NCBI GenBank assembly: GCA_002394365.1
Contig: DGTQ01000025.1
Location: 1 to 64,000 of the forward strand
Direction of reading: 5' to 3'
From: Prevotellaceae bacterium UBA4332
GTDB lineage: Bacteria; Bacteroidota; Bacteroidia; Bacteroidales; Bacteroidaceae
DNA length: 64,000 nt
Made by a program: the position numbers and the translations under genes. This document shows positions 1-8,124 of this stretch, in pieces. Numbering within the stretch: the stretch's first letter is position 1; each line of letters opens with the position of its first letter. The notes beneath the pieces are model-generated. The model had not been told where the DNA came from and did not search any database. It worked only from the letters and a program-made list of their open reading frames with translations.

Positions 1-214
1 TGGTCCGGGTCAGATGCCCTCGCTGGACCACATCGGGCATTAATCCGGTTTTCACCGGGCTATTCCCAAGTTAAGGGAAGGTTGGATACGCGTTACTCAC
101 CCGTGCGCCGGTCGCCATCAAAGGAAGCAAGCTACCTCCATGCTGCCCCTCGACTTGCATGTGTTAAGCCTGTAGCTAGCGTTCATCCTGAGCCAGGATC
201 AAACTCTACATTGT
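1..214 (-). rRNA. rrs: 16S ribosomal RNA, 5' part (cut by left edge)
   Basis: Read on the minus strand, this holds the 5' part of a 16S rRNA gene; the conserved AGAGTTTGATCCTGGCTCAG block lies at 188-207 and the mature end is placed about 7 nt upstream by analogy with E. coli numbering. The sequence runs through the V1 region (CAAGTCGAGGGGCAGCATG) to about E. coli position 215, where the window ends. The V1 sequence is of Bacteroidales/Prevotella type. The rest of the rrn operon lies outside the window to the left. Confidence 0.97.
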
Positions 215-533
215 AAATATATCCTATGAGGAAAATGCCGAAACCCTCAAAAAAAAGGAAAGGGCAAGTTCCGTCATGTCTCGTTTGTCTGATTCAGAAC
301 GACTTCTCTTATCCGTAGATCTAATATAAAAAAGAATTGATAGTTGGTACTTGTTTCTTCTTTACCCATCGGCACCCCGACACGTCCATGCCTGTCACCA
401 AAGGACAGGGACAAGACGGAGGGAATGCCCATGCTTCTTGTACTACTAATGTCTCATGTAAATCTTTCAAAGAACTCTTTCTTCTGTCGCTTCCCTCACC
501 ACCGGGGCGTGCCCGATTTTCGAAAAGCGAGTG
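215..533 (-). other. rRNA operon leader
   Basis: This gene-free stretch lies between the predicted rRNA promoter and the 16S 5' end, so it should be the transcribed, processed leader of about 315 nt. Open frames here on both strands have no recognisable product and low-complexity composition. Antitermination (boxA-like) and processing signals would be expected in it, but I cannot place them with confidence. Confidence 0.6.
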
Positions 534-564
534 CAAAGGTAATGCTTTTTTGTAAACTGACAAA
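534..564 (-). promoter_or_regulatory. rRNA operon promoter
   Basis: On the minus strand the -7 element TACCTTTG lies at 541-534 and a -33 TTTG at 564-561, with a 19-bp spacer, which fits the Bacteroidetes primary sigma consensus (TTTG, 19-21 bp, TAnnTTTG). It points toward the 16S gene. Transcription should start near 528. Confidence 0.75.
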
Positions 565-660
565 ATATTTTCGGAGTTTTTTTGAAAATATTTTTATTTT
601 TCTTTCTAAACGCTTTATATAAATAATGTACGCGATGAAAGCATCAGATTTTCGAACGAA

Positions 661-2262
661 TTACTCTCCGTCAGTCTCCTGTTGCATATTGATTACCTCA
701 TTATGCTTATCACGGAATTGATAATCGAGAAATGCAAGTTCCTGAGAGGGGATGATATCGAAAGATGGTGCAAGAAACGGTATGCCTGAACCATATTTCA
801 TCTGCCATTTGCGCTTGAGACTCCATAGTCCCTTGTTGATGAAGGAGGCTACGAACGGATGAACATACAGGGTAAAATGCTTCTCGCCTACCTTGCGTGT
901 GAGATAATCAATCTTCTGTTCGAGAACGTCAGTAAAGAGCAGACTACTCTTTATCGTACCTTTACCCATACAGGTAGGACAGGTCTCCTCTACCCTGACA
1001 TTCATAGCTGGACGCACTCGCTGACGCGTTATCTGCATAAGTCCGAACTTGCTGAGTGGCAGGATATTATGGCGTGCCCTATCCTTTTGCATGTTCTTGC
1101 ACATGCGTTCATAAAGCAGTTGACGATCTTCAGCAAGATTCATATCAATGAAATCAACAATGATGATTCCACCTATATCACGCAAACGAAGCTGACGTGC
1201 GAGTTCATCTGCAGCGCCGAGATTTACATCAAGGGCATTGGCTTCCTGACCATTGACACCTCTTGCCCTGTTGCCACTATTTACATCTACCACATGCATG
1301 GCTTCGGTATGCTCTATTATGAGGTATGCACCATGCTTGTAGTTGACAGTTCTACCAAAGCCAGACTTTATCTGCTTGGTAACATTGAAGTTATCAAAGA
1401 TAGGCACTTTGCCCGTGTAGAGTTTTACGATACCAACACGATCAGGCGCTATCTGCTCAACATACTGTTTTACCTGTTCGAATACCGTCTCGTCATTGAC
1501 GTAAACGCCCTCATAGGTAGGATTAAACAAGTCACGAAGCATAGCAACGGCACGGCTTGTCTCTTCGTAAACGAGTTGTGGACGATCTGTGGATTTTTGT
1601 ATGCGACGCTGTACTTCCTCCCAACGACCAACGAGGAAATCCATATCTGCCTGAATATCCTCAACTCTCAGTCCCTCGGCTACTGTACGCACAATGACAC
1701 CACAGTTAGCGGGCTTGATGGTTTGCACCATCTGTTTAAGACGTGTACGCTCTTTTCCACTCTTGATTTTGCTTGACACGTTTACCTTATTGCCGAAAGG
1801 CATAAGGACAAGGTATCTGCCTGCAAAGGACAACTCTGCCGTGAGACGTGGTCCCTTGGTCGAGATAGGTTCCTTGACTATCTGCACAAGTACGTCCCTG
1901 CCAACGGCAAGGGTGTTTGCAACAGAGCCTTCTTTGGGCAGGTCGGGCAAGCGGGTAGCCTTTTCAAAAGGAAAGAGATTCTTTGTATCGCTGGTAACCT
2001 GCTTGAGCCACTTCTCGTAAGATGAGTATTGGAAGCCAAGGTCGAGATAATGGAGAAAAGCTTCACGCTCATAGCCAACATTGACAAAGGATGCGTTGAG
2101 CCCAGGCATTATCTTCTTGACTTTTGCAAGATAGATATTGCCTACGGAGAAAGTGGCGTCGCGAGGTTCTGTCTGGTATTCTACCAAATCCTTATCCTCG
2201 AGAAGCGCTATAGATATTTCTTTCTCTCTAACATCTATTATCAGTTCGCTGGTCATATACAA
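661..2262 (-). CDS. rng: Ribonuclease E/G family endoribonuclease
   Basis: Single-strand-specific endoribonuclease of rRNA maturation and mRNA turnover in the cytoplasm. The 533-residue length matches short RNase G proteins lacking the long RNase E scaffold tail. Visible are an S1 RNA-binding domain (about 37-130), the metal-binding DVNSG motif (Asp326), a second acidic site in VDFIDM (Asp370), and the CPTC Zn-link (Cys428, Cys431). The frame begins MYMTSELIID and Met3 is an equally good start. The gene lies between the rRNA promoter and the mS38/HU pair, all on the minus strand; a hairpin with a T-rich tail just upstream may separate it from those genes. Family assignment is firm, while preference for G- or E-type substrates is inferred. 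Confidence 0.95.
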   Translation of the reverse strand: MYMTSELIIDVREKEISIALLEDKDLVEYQTEPRDATFSVGNIYLAKVKKIMPGLNASFVNVGYEREAFLHYLDLGFQYSSYEKWLKQVTSDTKNLFPFEKATRLPDLPKEGSVANTLAVGRDVLVQIVKEPISTKGPRLTAELSFAGRYLVLMPFGNKVNVSSKIKSGKERTRLKQMVQTIKPANCGVIVRTVAEGLRVEDIQADMDFLVGRWEEVQRRIQKSTDRPQLVYEETSRAVAMLRDLFNPTYEGVYVNDETVFEQVKQYVEQIAPDRVGIVKLYTGKVPIFDNFNVTKQIKSGFGRTVNYKHGAYLIIEHTEAMHVVDVNSGNRARGVNGQEANALDVNLGAADELARQLRLRDIGGIIIVDFIDMNLAEDRQLLYERMCKNMQKDRARHNILPLSKFGLMQITRQRVRPAMNVRVEETCPTCMGKGTIKSSLLFTDVLEQKIDYLTRKVGEKHFTLYVHPFVASFINKGLWSLKRKWQMKYGSGIPFLAPSFDIIPSQELAFLDYQFRDKHNEVINMQQETDGE

Positions 2263-2297
2263 TTATATAATAATGTGGTAAGTTGTTGAAAGGGGGA

Positions 2298-2358
2298 TAC
2301 AAAAAATAAGAAAAGAGCAAGAGTACTTCATGTTGATGAAGCTTTCTCTCGCTCTTTT
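2298..2358 (-). terminator. Hairpin terminator upstream of rng
   Basis: On the minus strand a 13-bp stem (AAAAGAGCGAGAG paired with CUCUUGCUCUUUU, one G-U wobble, arms 2346-2358 and 2311-2323), with an inner 6-bp helix, is followed by a T-rich run. It lies downstream of the mS38-like gene and just before rng, so it likely ends most HU/mS38 transcripts; partial readthrough into rng is possible because no obvious rng promoter lies between them. Confidence 0.6.
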
Positions 2359-2388
2359 AATGTTGGTGTTAAGAAAAATCGTTTGAGC

Positions 2389-2478
2389 TTACTTGCTCTT
2401 ATGACGATTCTTTCTCAATCTTTTCTTACGCTTGTGAGTGGCCATCTTGTGACCCTTCTTCTTTTTTCCGTTAGGCAT
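2389..2478 (-). CDS. Small basic AURKAIP1/COX24 (mS38-like) ribosomal protein
   Basis: A 29-residue, extremely basic protein: MPNGKKKKGHK followed by MATHKRKKRLRKNRHK. The core MATHKRKKR..KNRHK matches the AURKAIP1/COX24 C-terminal family, whose mitochondrial member is the small-subunit protein mS38, and which occurs in Bacteroidetes as a tiny free-standing protein. The frame was checked codon by codon from ATG at 2478 to TAA at 2389. It lies 27 bp downstream of the HU gene, probably on the same transcript, and before a strong hairpin. A ribosomal role is inferred from family. It is too short for many gene callers. Confidence 0.85.
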   Translation of the reverse strand: MPNGKKKKGHKMATHKRKKRLRKNRHKSK

Positions 2479-2505
2479 AGTGTTGTATAATTTAATGTTT
2501 AATGT

Positions 2506-2802
2506 TTAATCCTCTGATGTTACTTCCTCACCCTTCATACGCTGCTGGAAGCTCTTTGCTGGCTTAAATCCAGGGAAATTGTGGGCTGGGATGGTAATAG
2601 TTGTGTTCTTAGAGATATTACGAGCTGTCTTGGTAGCACGCTTCTTAACCACAAAGGTACCGAAGCCACGAAGATATACATTCTCCTCGTTGCACATTGC
2701 ATCGCGAATAATCTTCATTGTTGCCTCTACACATACTGCTGCGTCCTTCTTCGCAATACCAGTGGTATTTACTATCTCGTTTATAATGTCTGCTTTTGTC
2801 AT
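2506..2802 (-). CDS. HU family DNA-binding protein
   Basis: A nucleoid-associated, dimeric DNA-bending protein of 98 residues with the HU/IHF fold: an N-terminal helical part (MTKADIINEIVNTTGIAKKD), the beta-arm region with GFGTFVVKKR, and the C-terminal signature FKPAKSF. The open frame extends further upstream, but MTKADI at 2802 fits the family start and lies downstream of a good -7 promoter element at 2865-2872. The short acidic tail MKGEEVTSED is ordinary for Bacteroidetes HU proteins. It is likely cotranscribed with the mS38-like gene. Confidence 0.93.
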   Translation of the reverse strand: MTKADIINEIVNTTGIAKKDAAVCVEATMKIIRDAMCNEENVYLRGFGTFVVKKRATKTARNISKNTTITIPAHNFPGFKPAKSFQQRMKGEEVTSED

Positions 2803-2864
2803 TTTTACGCTTAAAATTAAGTGATTTTTTACTATGTTTAGGGTATCTAAATCCGAAACGGTTG

Positions 2865-2872
2865 CAAAGTTA
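2865..2872 (-). promoter_or_regulatory. Promoter -7 element of the HU/mS38 unit
   Basis: TAACTTTG on the minus strand, about 63 nt upstream of the HU start, matches TAnnTTTG. The upstream side is a long T/A tract, so the -33 box is indistinct. It would start a transcript near 2859. Confidence 0.55.
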
Positions 2873-2964
2873 CAAAAAAAAAGTGTGTAAAAAAAATCTT
2901 TTACACATTTTTTGCTATATACAGTCCACAAATGTCTGAAAATAAGGACTAAAATAGATATAAA

Positions 2965-3402
2965 TCAAATAAAGGAGTGTGGCAGGAGTTCGGATATACT
3001 ATTGGCTATCAATACTTTTTGTGCTGAAGTCATCAGTATTCTTATATCTGCCTGATAACGCTGCTGGGTTTCGGCTATCACCTGACGACACATACCACAT
3101 GGGGTGACTGGCTCTTGGACTACCTCCCCACCCTTCTTTGCTGCTAATGCCATTGCTACTACAGGCACATCTGGATAGAGATTCTGTGCTGTAGCAAGGG
3201 CTGAACGCTCAGCACAGATACCACAAGGATAGGAGGCATTCTCCTGATTTGCCCCTCGGACTATCTCACCATTGGAGAGAAGAATAGCTGCACCAACGTG
3301 AAAATTGCTATAGGGAGCATAGGAGAGTTCAGTAGCCTTGATGGCTTCTTCCATGAGGATAGAGTCTTCGGCAAGGAGGTCTGATACTTGGCAGGTTATC
3401 AT
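2965..3402 (-). CDS. cdd: Cytidine deaminase
   Basis: Zinc-dependent deamination of cytidine or deoxycytidine to uridine in pyrimidine salvage. The 145 residues carry the CDA signature: substrate-contacting YSNFHVGAA (about 31-39), the CAE motif with zinc ligand Cys63 and catalytic Glu65, and the PCGMC motif with zinc ligands Cys102 and Cys105. Length is normal for the tetrameric homologues. It begins 6 bp after the end of the beta-helix lipoprotein gene, so it is probably the last gene of the long minus-strand operon. Confidence 0.95.
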   Translation of the reverse strand: MITCQVSDLLAEDSILMEEAIKATELSYAPYSNFHVGAAILLSNGEIVRGANQENASYPCGICAERSALATAQNLYPDVPVVAMALAAKKGGEVVQEPVTPCGMCRQVIAETQQRYQADIRILMTSAQKVLIANSISELLPHSFI

Positions 3403-3408
3403 GGTTAC

Positions 3409-4938
3409 TTATTTTTTGTCAGAGGTTTCTGGTATCTCGTCGGTTTCGTAGCAACCCATATCAGGACTTGCCTTTCGAGCCTTGCCAAGAATATCATCTT
3501 TAGCAGACGACTCGGCATCAGCTGCCTTCACCACTGGCGTAGTGGGTTTAGGGGTAAAGTCATATATGAAGTCCGTACCATTATCATTAACAGCAAGGAA
3601 CAGGTACTTTCCTCTTAAATCCTCAGCAGTGTTGGCATCATAAAGATTGTCCTGAAGCATCTTCTTTGAATAATCATCAGTAGGCTCAGGAGTGCGCAGA
3701 TAACTATTGCGCAGGAGAATGGTGTTATTTGTCGCCTCTTTATTGAGAGGATACCAAAAGACTTGGTCATCTGCATAACCCGTAACGATTGAGTTGCGCA
3801 TATTAAATTTGAGAGGTGTCTGTTTCTCTGTTGTTACATAATCAGACATGCGAAGGGCATACTTCCTTGATGATGTGTAACCATAAAAAGAGGCAAGGGT
3901 GGAGCTATTGACACTGACATCGCCTCCTGTGGCAGTAAGACAATATCCGCTGGCATTGGCGATAAGACAGTTCTCGAGAATAACCTTAGAGCCTATCGTC
4001 TCGAGACCATTGCCAGACACGTTCATTATGGAAGAATGAGTCATGGTGAGCTTCAAAGGAATATCGTCGAGAGATGTATATTCGCTGGAGTCACAGAGTA
4101 TGCCGTACTCAGCACCATGAAGGTCCATATATTGGATTTCATTACCAACAGAACTCTTTTCGAAGGTTATGCCACGCCACTTGCCTGGTATCTCATCGTA
4201 CTTCAACTGAAGGAGAGAATCAAGGCGGTCGCATCGCATGACAACTTTCTTGTCTTTTTCCCCCTTGATAAGCAGTTTGCCTTTGACATCCAACTCGCCA
4301 TCCTGATGGAAATAAATGGTAGAACCAGCATTGACTGTGAGCGTAACATTTGGATTGACAGTAAAAGTGCCATAGACAATAAGAGGCTTGCCGTCAACAT
4401 TATCTATAACAGAATCCTTAGTGAGGACATGGTCTTGCAATGTATCAGCGTCCCACGTCCATGCCCTGAGGGCAATATACTGCTGACGACCGCTTTCGAG
4501 ATTGAAGAGGACCTTGTCGTCTATCCTCGTGGGAGTCTTGGTTCCATTTTCCTTTACAGAGGTGAGTTCTGCCCAAACGCGGATAGAGTCGCCCTTGCGG
4601 AATTCTATTTCGGTGCTTATAGTATTGTTTTCATCTGGGTTGATGAACATACCATTAACATTAACACGGAATCCAGACTTGGCTGCACCTTTTTCCTGAC
4701 GTATAGAAGTTATTCTAATACCATCCCCAGACCTGTTGTAGAGCATGACTTTCTTAGAGGCAGAAGGAACTTTAGAAAATACCGTGTCAAGACAGATAGT
4801 GTCTCTGGACGCAGTGAACTCATTAATATAAGAGGTGGAAAAAGAGTCGTTGTCGTCACAACTCACAGCTGTTATTGTGCAAACAGCCAACAACAGCATG
4901 AGCTTAAAGAATGTGATGTATATACGGAAAGATTTCAT
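3409..4938 (-). CDS. Lipoprotein with right-handed parallel beta-helix
   Basis: A 509-residue protein with a type II signal peptide (hydrophobic run about 9-24, lipobox AVSC, lipidated Cys27), so a surface or periplasmic lipoprotein. After an N-terminal beta-sandwich-like part (about 30-190), roughly 190-420 looks like parallel beta-helix coils with repeated short strands and Asn/Gly turns (YGTFTVNPNVTLTVNAGSTI, LENCLIANASGYCLTATGGD). No catalytic lyase or hydrolase motif stands out. The function is unknown; similar lipoproteins are conserved in Bacteroidales next to tilS. It starts 13 bp after tilS and is followed by cdd. Confidence 0.75.
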   Translation of the reverse strand: MKSFRIYITFFKLMLLLAVCTITAVSCDDNDSFSTSYINEFTASRDTICLDTVFSKVPSASKKVMLYNRSGDGIRITSIRQEKGAAKSGFRVNVNGMFINPDENNTISTEIEFRKGDSIRVWAELTSVKENGTKTPTRIDDKVLFNLESGRQQYIALRAWTWDADTLQDHVLTKDSVIDNVDGKPLIVYGTFTVNPNVTLTVNAGSTIYFHQDGELDVKGKLLIKGEKDKKVVMRCDRLDSLLQLKYDEIPGKWRGITFEKSSVGNEIQYMDLHGAEYGILCDSSEYTSLDDIPLKLTMTHSSIMNVSGNGLETIGSKVILENCLIANASGYCLTATGGDVSVNSSTLASFYGYTSSRKYALRMSDYVTTEKQTPLKFNMRNSIVTGYADDQVFWYPLNKEATNNTILLRNSYLRTPEPTDDYSKKMLQDNLYDANTAEDLRGKYLFLAVNDNGTDFIYDFTPKPTTPVVKAADAESSAKDDILGKARKASPDMGCYETDEIPETSDKK

Positions 4939-4951
4939 CTATAACTTGCAA

Positions 4952-6271
4952 CTATTCCTTTGAATAACGCAAGGTTAGGACTTTTATTGTATCGGGACCT
5001 ACAGATGCCTCGGCAGAAACTCTCTCGCCGATGAGCCAAACTATCTTGTCTGTAGCATCGGCAACAACCAACTGCGCTTTTCGTTGAAAATAATTCTTCT
5101 TCTTATCTGTAAGATAGTCGCTTATGAGTTTGCTACCCTTCATGCCAAAAGGCACAAACCTATCGCCTGTCTGAACTAATCTGAGAGTCAAAGGAAAAGC
5201 CACCTTGTCTGCATCAAGAGTAGCAATGAAAGGTTCTTTACTAATTATGGTCTCTGCGGTAAGGGGTGCAACTTCTACCTTTATGTTAGATACATCGCCT
5301 GCTATACGATATAAACCCTCTTCGGGGATAACGAGAGGAGGTGTTTCCGAATATGATTTCCCGATAAACAATGTGCCCCTATCCATAGCAACAGTGTATG
5401 TATCGTTGCTCCATGTCTTGCCTGATGGAGCAGAAAGATTATCGAAAATCTGGCGAACTGTGCCAGACGAGAAATCAAAGGTTTTCAGCACTTCATACAG
5501 TACCGCCTCGGGGGAGGGTTGCTGAAGAAGTTTGGTAATATCCAGAGCCTTACCGTCAAAACATTCATTGACACTCTCGTTAATAGCGTGAGAATAAACC
5601 CTGGCTGCCTGCGAAATATTCTCTGCTGTGGTAAGGATATTCTCTGATGCCGAAGGGTTGACAGACCTCAGAACAGGCATGAGGTTAAGTCGAATCTTAT
5701 TACGCTGAACATCGTCAACAAGATTGGAGCTATCAGTAATGAAATCTTGATTTACAGAGGACAGATAATCCAAAATCTCATTTTTAGACAGGCAAAGCAA
5801 AGGTCTAAGGATAAAGCCGTTACGCGGTTTAATGCCCTCAAGACCATATATACCCGTCCCCCTTACAAGGTTAAGAAGAATAGTTTCAACATTATCATCG
5901 CTATGATGAGCAACTACTATTCCGTCAGCACCGATGGCAAGCCTCAACTGCTCAAAATAGGCGTAGCGCAATTCTCGTGCAGCCATCTCGATGCTAACTT
6001 TATGGAGAGAGGCATATTCTCTGGTGTCAAAATGAACTTTATGGAGAGGGACATCCAAACGGGCACAAAGGCTGGTGCAAAACTCCTCATCACGATTACT
6101 TTCATCACCTCGAAGTCTGAAATTACAATGGGCTGCTTCAACATTATAACCCAAAGAGAGCATCACACGCAGCAAGCAGACAGAGTCTGCCCCACCCGAC
6201 AAAGCGACGATATATTTTCCATTGCCGAGCAGCTTATGTTTGGCAATATATGTCTTGAGTTTATTCAACAT
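4952..6271 (-). CDS. tilS: tRNA(Ile)-lysidine synthase
   Basis: Converts the wobble cytidine of tRNA-Ile(CAU) to lysidine using ATP and lysine, which is essential for reading AUA codons. The N-terminal PP-loop ATPase motif SGGADS is at 25-30, followed by the family's AAHCNFRLRGDESNRDE and VAHHSDDNVETILLNLVRG stretches. A C-terminal TilS_C domain occupies roughly 360-439 (RFVPFGMKGSKLISDYLTDK). The 439-residue length is normal. The start overlaps the end of the upstream methyltransferase gene by 11 bp, indicating cotranscription. Confidence 0.95.
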   Translation of the reverse strand: MLNKLKTYIAKHKLLGNGKYIVALSGGADSVCLLRVMLSLGYNVEAAHCNFRLRGDESNRDEEFCTSLCARLDVPLHKVHFDTREYASLHKVSIEMAARELRYAYFEQLRLAIGADGIVVAHHSDDNVETILLNLVRGTGIYGLEGIKPRNGFILRPLLCLSKNEILDYLSSVNQDFITDSSNLVDDVQRNKIRLNLMPVLRSVNPSASENILTTAENISQAARVYSHAINESVNECFDGKALDITKLLQQPSPEAVLYEVLKTFDFSSGTVRQIFDNLSAPSGKTWSNDTYTVAMDRGTLFIGKSYSETPPLVIPEEGLYRIAGDVSNIKVEVAPLTAETIISKEPFIATLDADKVAFPLTLRLVQTGDRFVPFGMKGSKLISDYLTDKKKNYFQRKAQLVVADATDKIVWLIGERVSAEASVGPDTIKVLTLRYSKE

Positions 6272-7439
6272 AAAGAACTAACCCCTTGAGATATTCGCCT
6301 TCTGGATGGTAGATATTAATAGGATGGTCTGCTGGCTGATGAAGCTGGTGAAGGATACGCACATTTCTGCCTGCCTGTGCTGCAGCTGTGAAGACAGCGT
6401 TACGGAAATTTTCCTTTGTAACAACCTGTGAACAAGAGAAGGTGAATATTATACCACCCTTCTTAATCTTCTTCATAGCACGCATATTGAGACGGGTATA
6501 GCCCTTGAGTGCATTATGGAGCGCAGCCCTGTGTTTGGCAAAGGCTGGCGGGTCGAGAATAATGATGTCGTAATTGTCGCCAGCCCTATCGAGATACTTG
6601 AAAGCATCCTCGCAAACAGCTTCATGACGAGCGTCATCGCCAAAATTAAGTTTTATATTGTCATTGGTGAGTTCGATAGCCCTTGGTGAACTATCAACAG
6701 AATGAACAAGCTCTGCTCCACCCCTCATGGCATAGACGGAGAAACCACCTGTGTAACAAAACATATTAAGGACTTTCTTGCCATGAGAGAGCTGTTCGAG
6801 AAGGGCTCGATTCTCTCTTTGGTCAACAAAAAAGCCTGTTTTCTGACCACGCAGATAGTCAACCCTGAACTTCAGTCCATTCTCTACGGAAACGGTATCA
6901 TTTGTTCCACCATAGAGGAACATATTCTCCTGTTCGATGTCTGCCTTGAAGGGAAGTGTCGTCTCACTCTTGTAATAAACATTGGCAATGCGATTGCCCA
7001 TTACATTGACGAGTTCTTTGACAATCTGTTCCCTGCAAACGTGCATACCGATAGAGTGTGCTTGAATAACAGCTGTCTCACCATAGCAGTCGATAACGAG
7101 ACCAGGAAGATTATCACCCTCACCATGCACAAGGCGATAAGTATTGTTATGAGGATTGTCTGCGATACCCATAGCCTGACGCATCTTGAGTGCTGCAGAC
7201 AAACGTTTGTTCCAGAAGTCGGCATCGATGGGTTCGTCTGTGAAACACAAAAGGCGAACTGCGATAGAGCCTATCTGATAATGACCTCGACCGAGAAAAT
7301 TGCCATCGGAGGCGATGACATCAACTGTCTCGCCTTCCTCTATATGTTCGTCCATGCCCTGTATGGCTCCAGAGAACACCCAGGGATGAAACCTCTTAAT
7401 ACTTTCTTCTTTTCCTTTTTTTAGATATACCTTCTTCAT
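6261..7439 (-). CDS. RlmI-like class I SAM-dependent rRNA methyltransferase
   Basis: A 392-residue member of the YccW/RlmI family, which makes 5-methylcytosine in 23S rRNA. An N-terminal PUA domain (about 1-75, HPWVFSGAI) is followed by the family segment GQKTGFFVDQR (199-209), the SAM-binding motif NMFCYTGGFSVYA (225-237), the DPPAF motif (296-300) and SCS (335-337), which holds the likely catalytic cysteine. It lies between the RNase D-like exonuclease gene and tilS in the minus-strand operon. The exact target nucleotide is inferred from the E. coli member only. Confidence 0.9.
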   Translation of the reverse strand: MKKVYLKKGKEESIKRFHPWVFSGAIQGMDEHIEEGETVDVIASDGNFLGRGHYQIGSIAVRLLCFTDEPIDADFWNKRLSAALKMRQAMGIADNPHNNTYRLVHGEGDNLPGLVIDCYGETAVIQAHSIGMHVCREQIVKELVNVMGNRIANVYYKSETTLPFKADIEQENMFLYGGTNDTVSVENGLKFRVDYLRGQKTGFFVDQRENRALLEQLSHGKKVLNMFCYTGGFSVYAMRGGAELVHSVDSSPRAIELTNDNIKLNFGDDARHEAVCEDAFKYLDRAGDNYDIIILDPPAFAKHRAALHNALKGYTRLNMRAMKKIKKGGIIFTFSCSQVVTKENFRNAVFTAAAQAGRNVRILHQLHQPADHPINIYHPEGEYLKGLVLYVE

Positions 7440-7449
7440 TATCAGTCAA

Positions 7450-8109
7450 TTATTCTGCAGAGCCATTTTTATTTGAGGTAAAGGACTCTTCTGGTTCAGG
7501 AACAACTATCAACTCATAGTCATTATCTCTCTTCATGCGAAGATACTCTTCATAGAGCCTTACGCATGCCCATGCGTCTGTAGAGGCATAGTTTATTTGT
7601 TTTTCGCTGAGCACATCAGCCTCCCAGTTAGAAAGCTGCTCGCGTTTGGAAATCCTCTCTCCAAAGAAATTGGCATAAAGTTTGGCAAGGCTCATATCCT
7701 TTATACCTAATTCAGCCATGTGGTCTTGCAGGTCAATAAATCCAGCCTCCTTGAACTCTCCCCTTTTGTGAAGAGCATGCAAGTCGTCGTGCCAGGATAG
7801 TCCTACCTTCTTTACAGCCTCGGTCTCCAACAATCTAACCACTGCGGGGCATAGTCCAATTCTGTTGAGACGGAAAAGAAAACAGGTATCCTCTGTGCTC
7901 ACTTGCAATAAGGCAACTTTATGAGTTACGCCTCTCTTAAAAACTGGACGCGTCTCCGTATCAAAGCCTAACAACTTCTGCGTAAGCAGATAATCAACAG
8001 CTTTATCAGCCTCTTTCTCTGTCAAGACAACAATCTTCCTGCCTGAGAAAACGACTCGTGGCAGGGATGGGATTTTTGTCTTATCGTATTTGCTATATAA
8101 TATCTTCAA
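7450..8109 (-). CDS. 3'-5' exonuclease, RNase D-like DEDDy family
   Basis: A 219-residue single-domain exonuclease. The DEDDy residues are visible: Asp50 and Glu52 in GFDTETRP, the HDDL Asp at 108-109, and the Exo III motif YASTDAW with Tyr and Asp near 174-178. Compact proteins of this kind in Bacteroidetes lack the HRDC domains of full RNase D. It may trim structured RNA, though DNA cannot be excluded as a substrate. It starts 15 bp after dnaB and ends 10 bp before the methyltransferase gene. Confidence 0.88.
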   Translation of the reverse strand: MKILYSKYDKTKIPSLPRVVFSGRKIVVLTEKEADKAVDYLLTQKLLGFDTETRPVFKRGVTHKVALLQVSTEDTCFLFRLNRIGLCPAVVRLLETEAVKKVGLSWHDDLHALHKRGEFKEAGFIDLQDHMAELGIKDMSLAKLYANFFGERISKREQLSNWEADVLSEKQINYASTDAWACVRLYEEYLRMKRDNDYELIVVPEPEESFTSNKNGSAE

Positions 8110-8124
8110 AAGGTTTTCTCTTCT

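Noticed and set aside
859..1776. 305-codon plus-strand open frame opposite the RNase G gene
   Set aside because: Its translation has no family features and the opposite strand encodes a full RNase E/G with catalytic motifs.
4036..4944. 302-codon plus-strand open frame opposite the beta-helix lipoprotein
   Set aside because: No recognised domain, and the minus strand has a signal peptide, lipobox and operon context.
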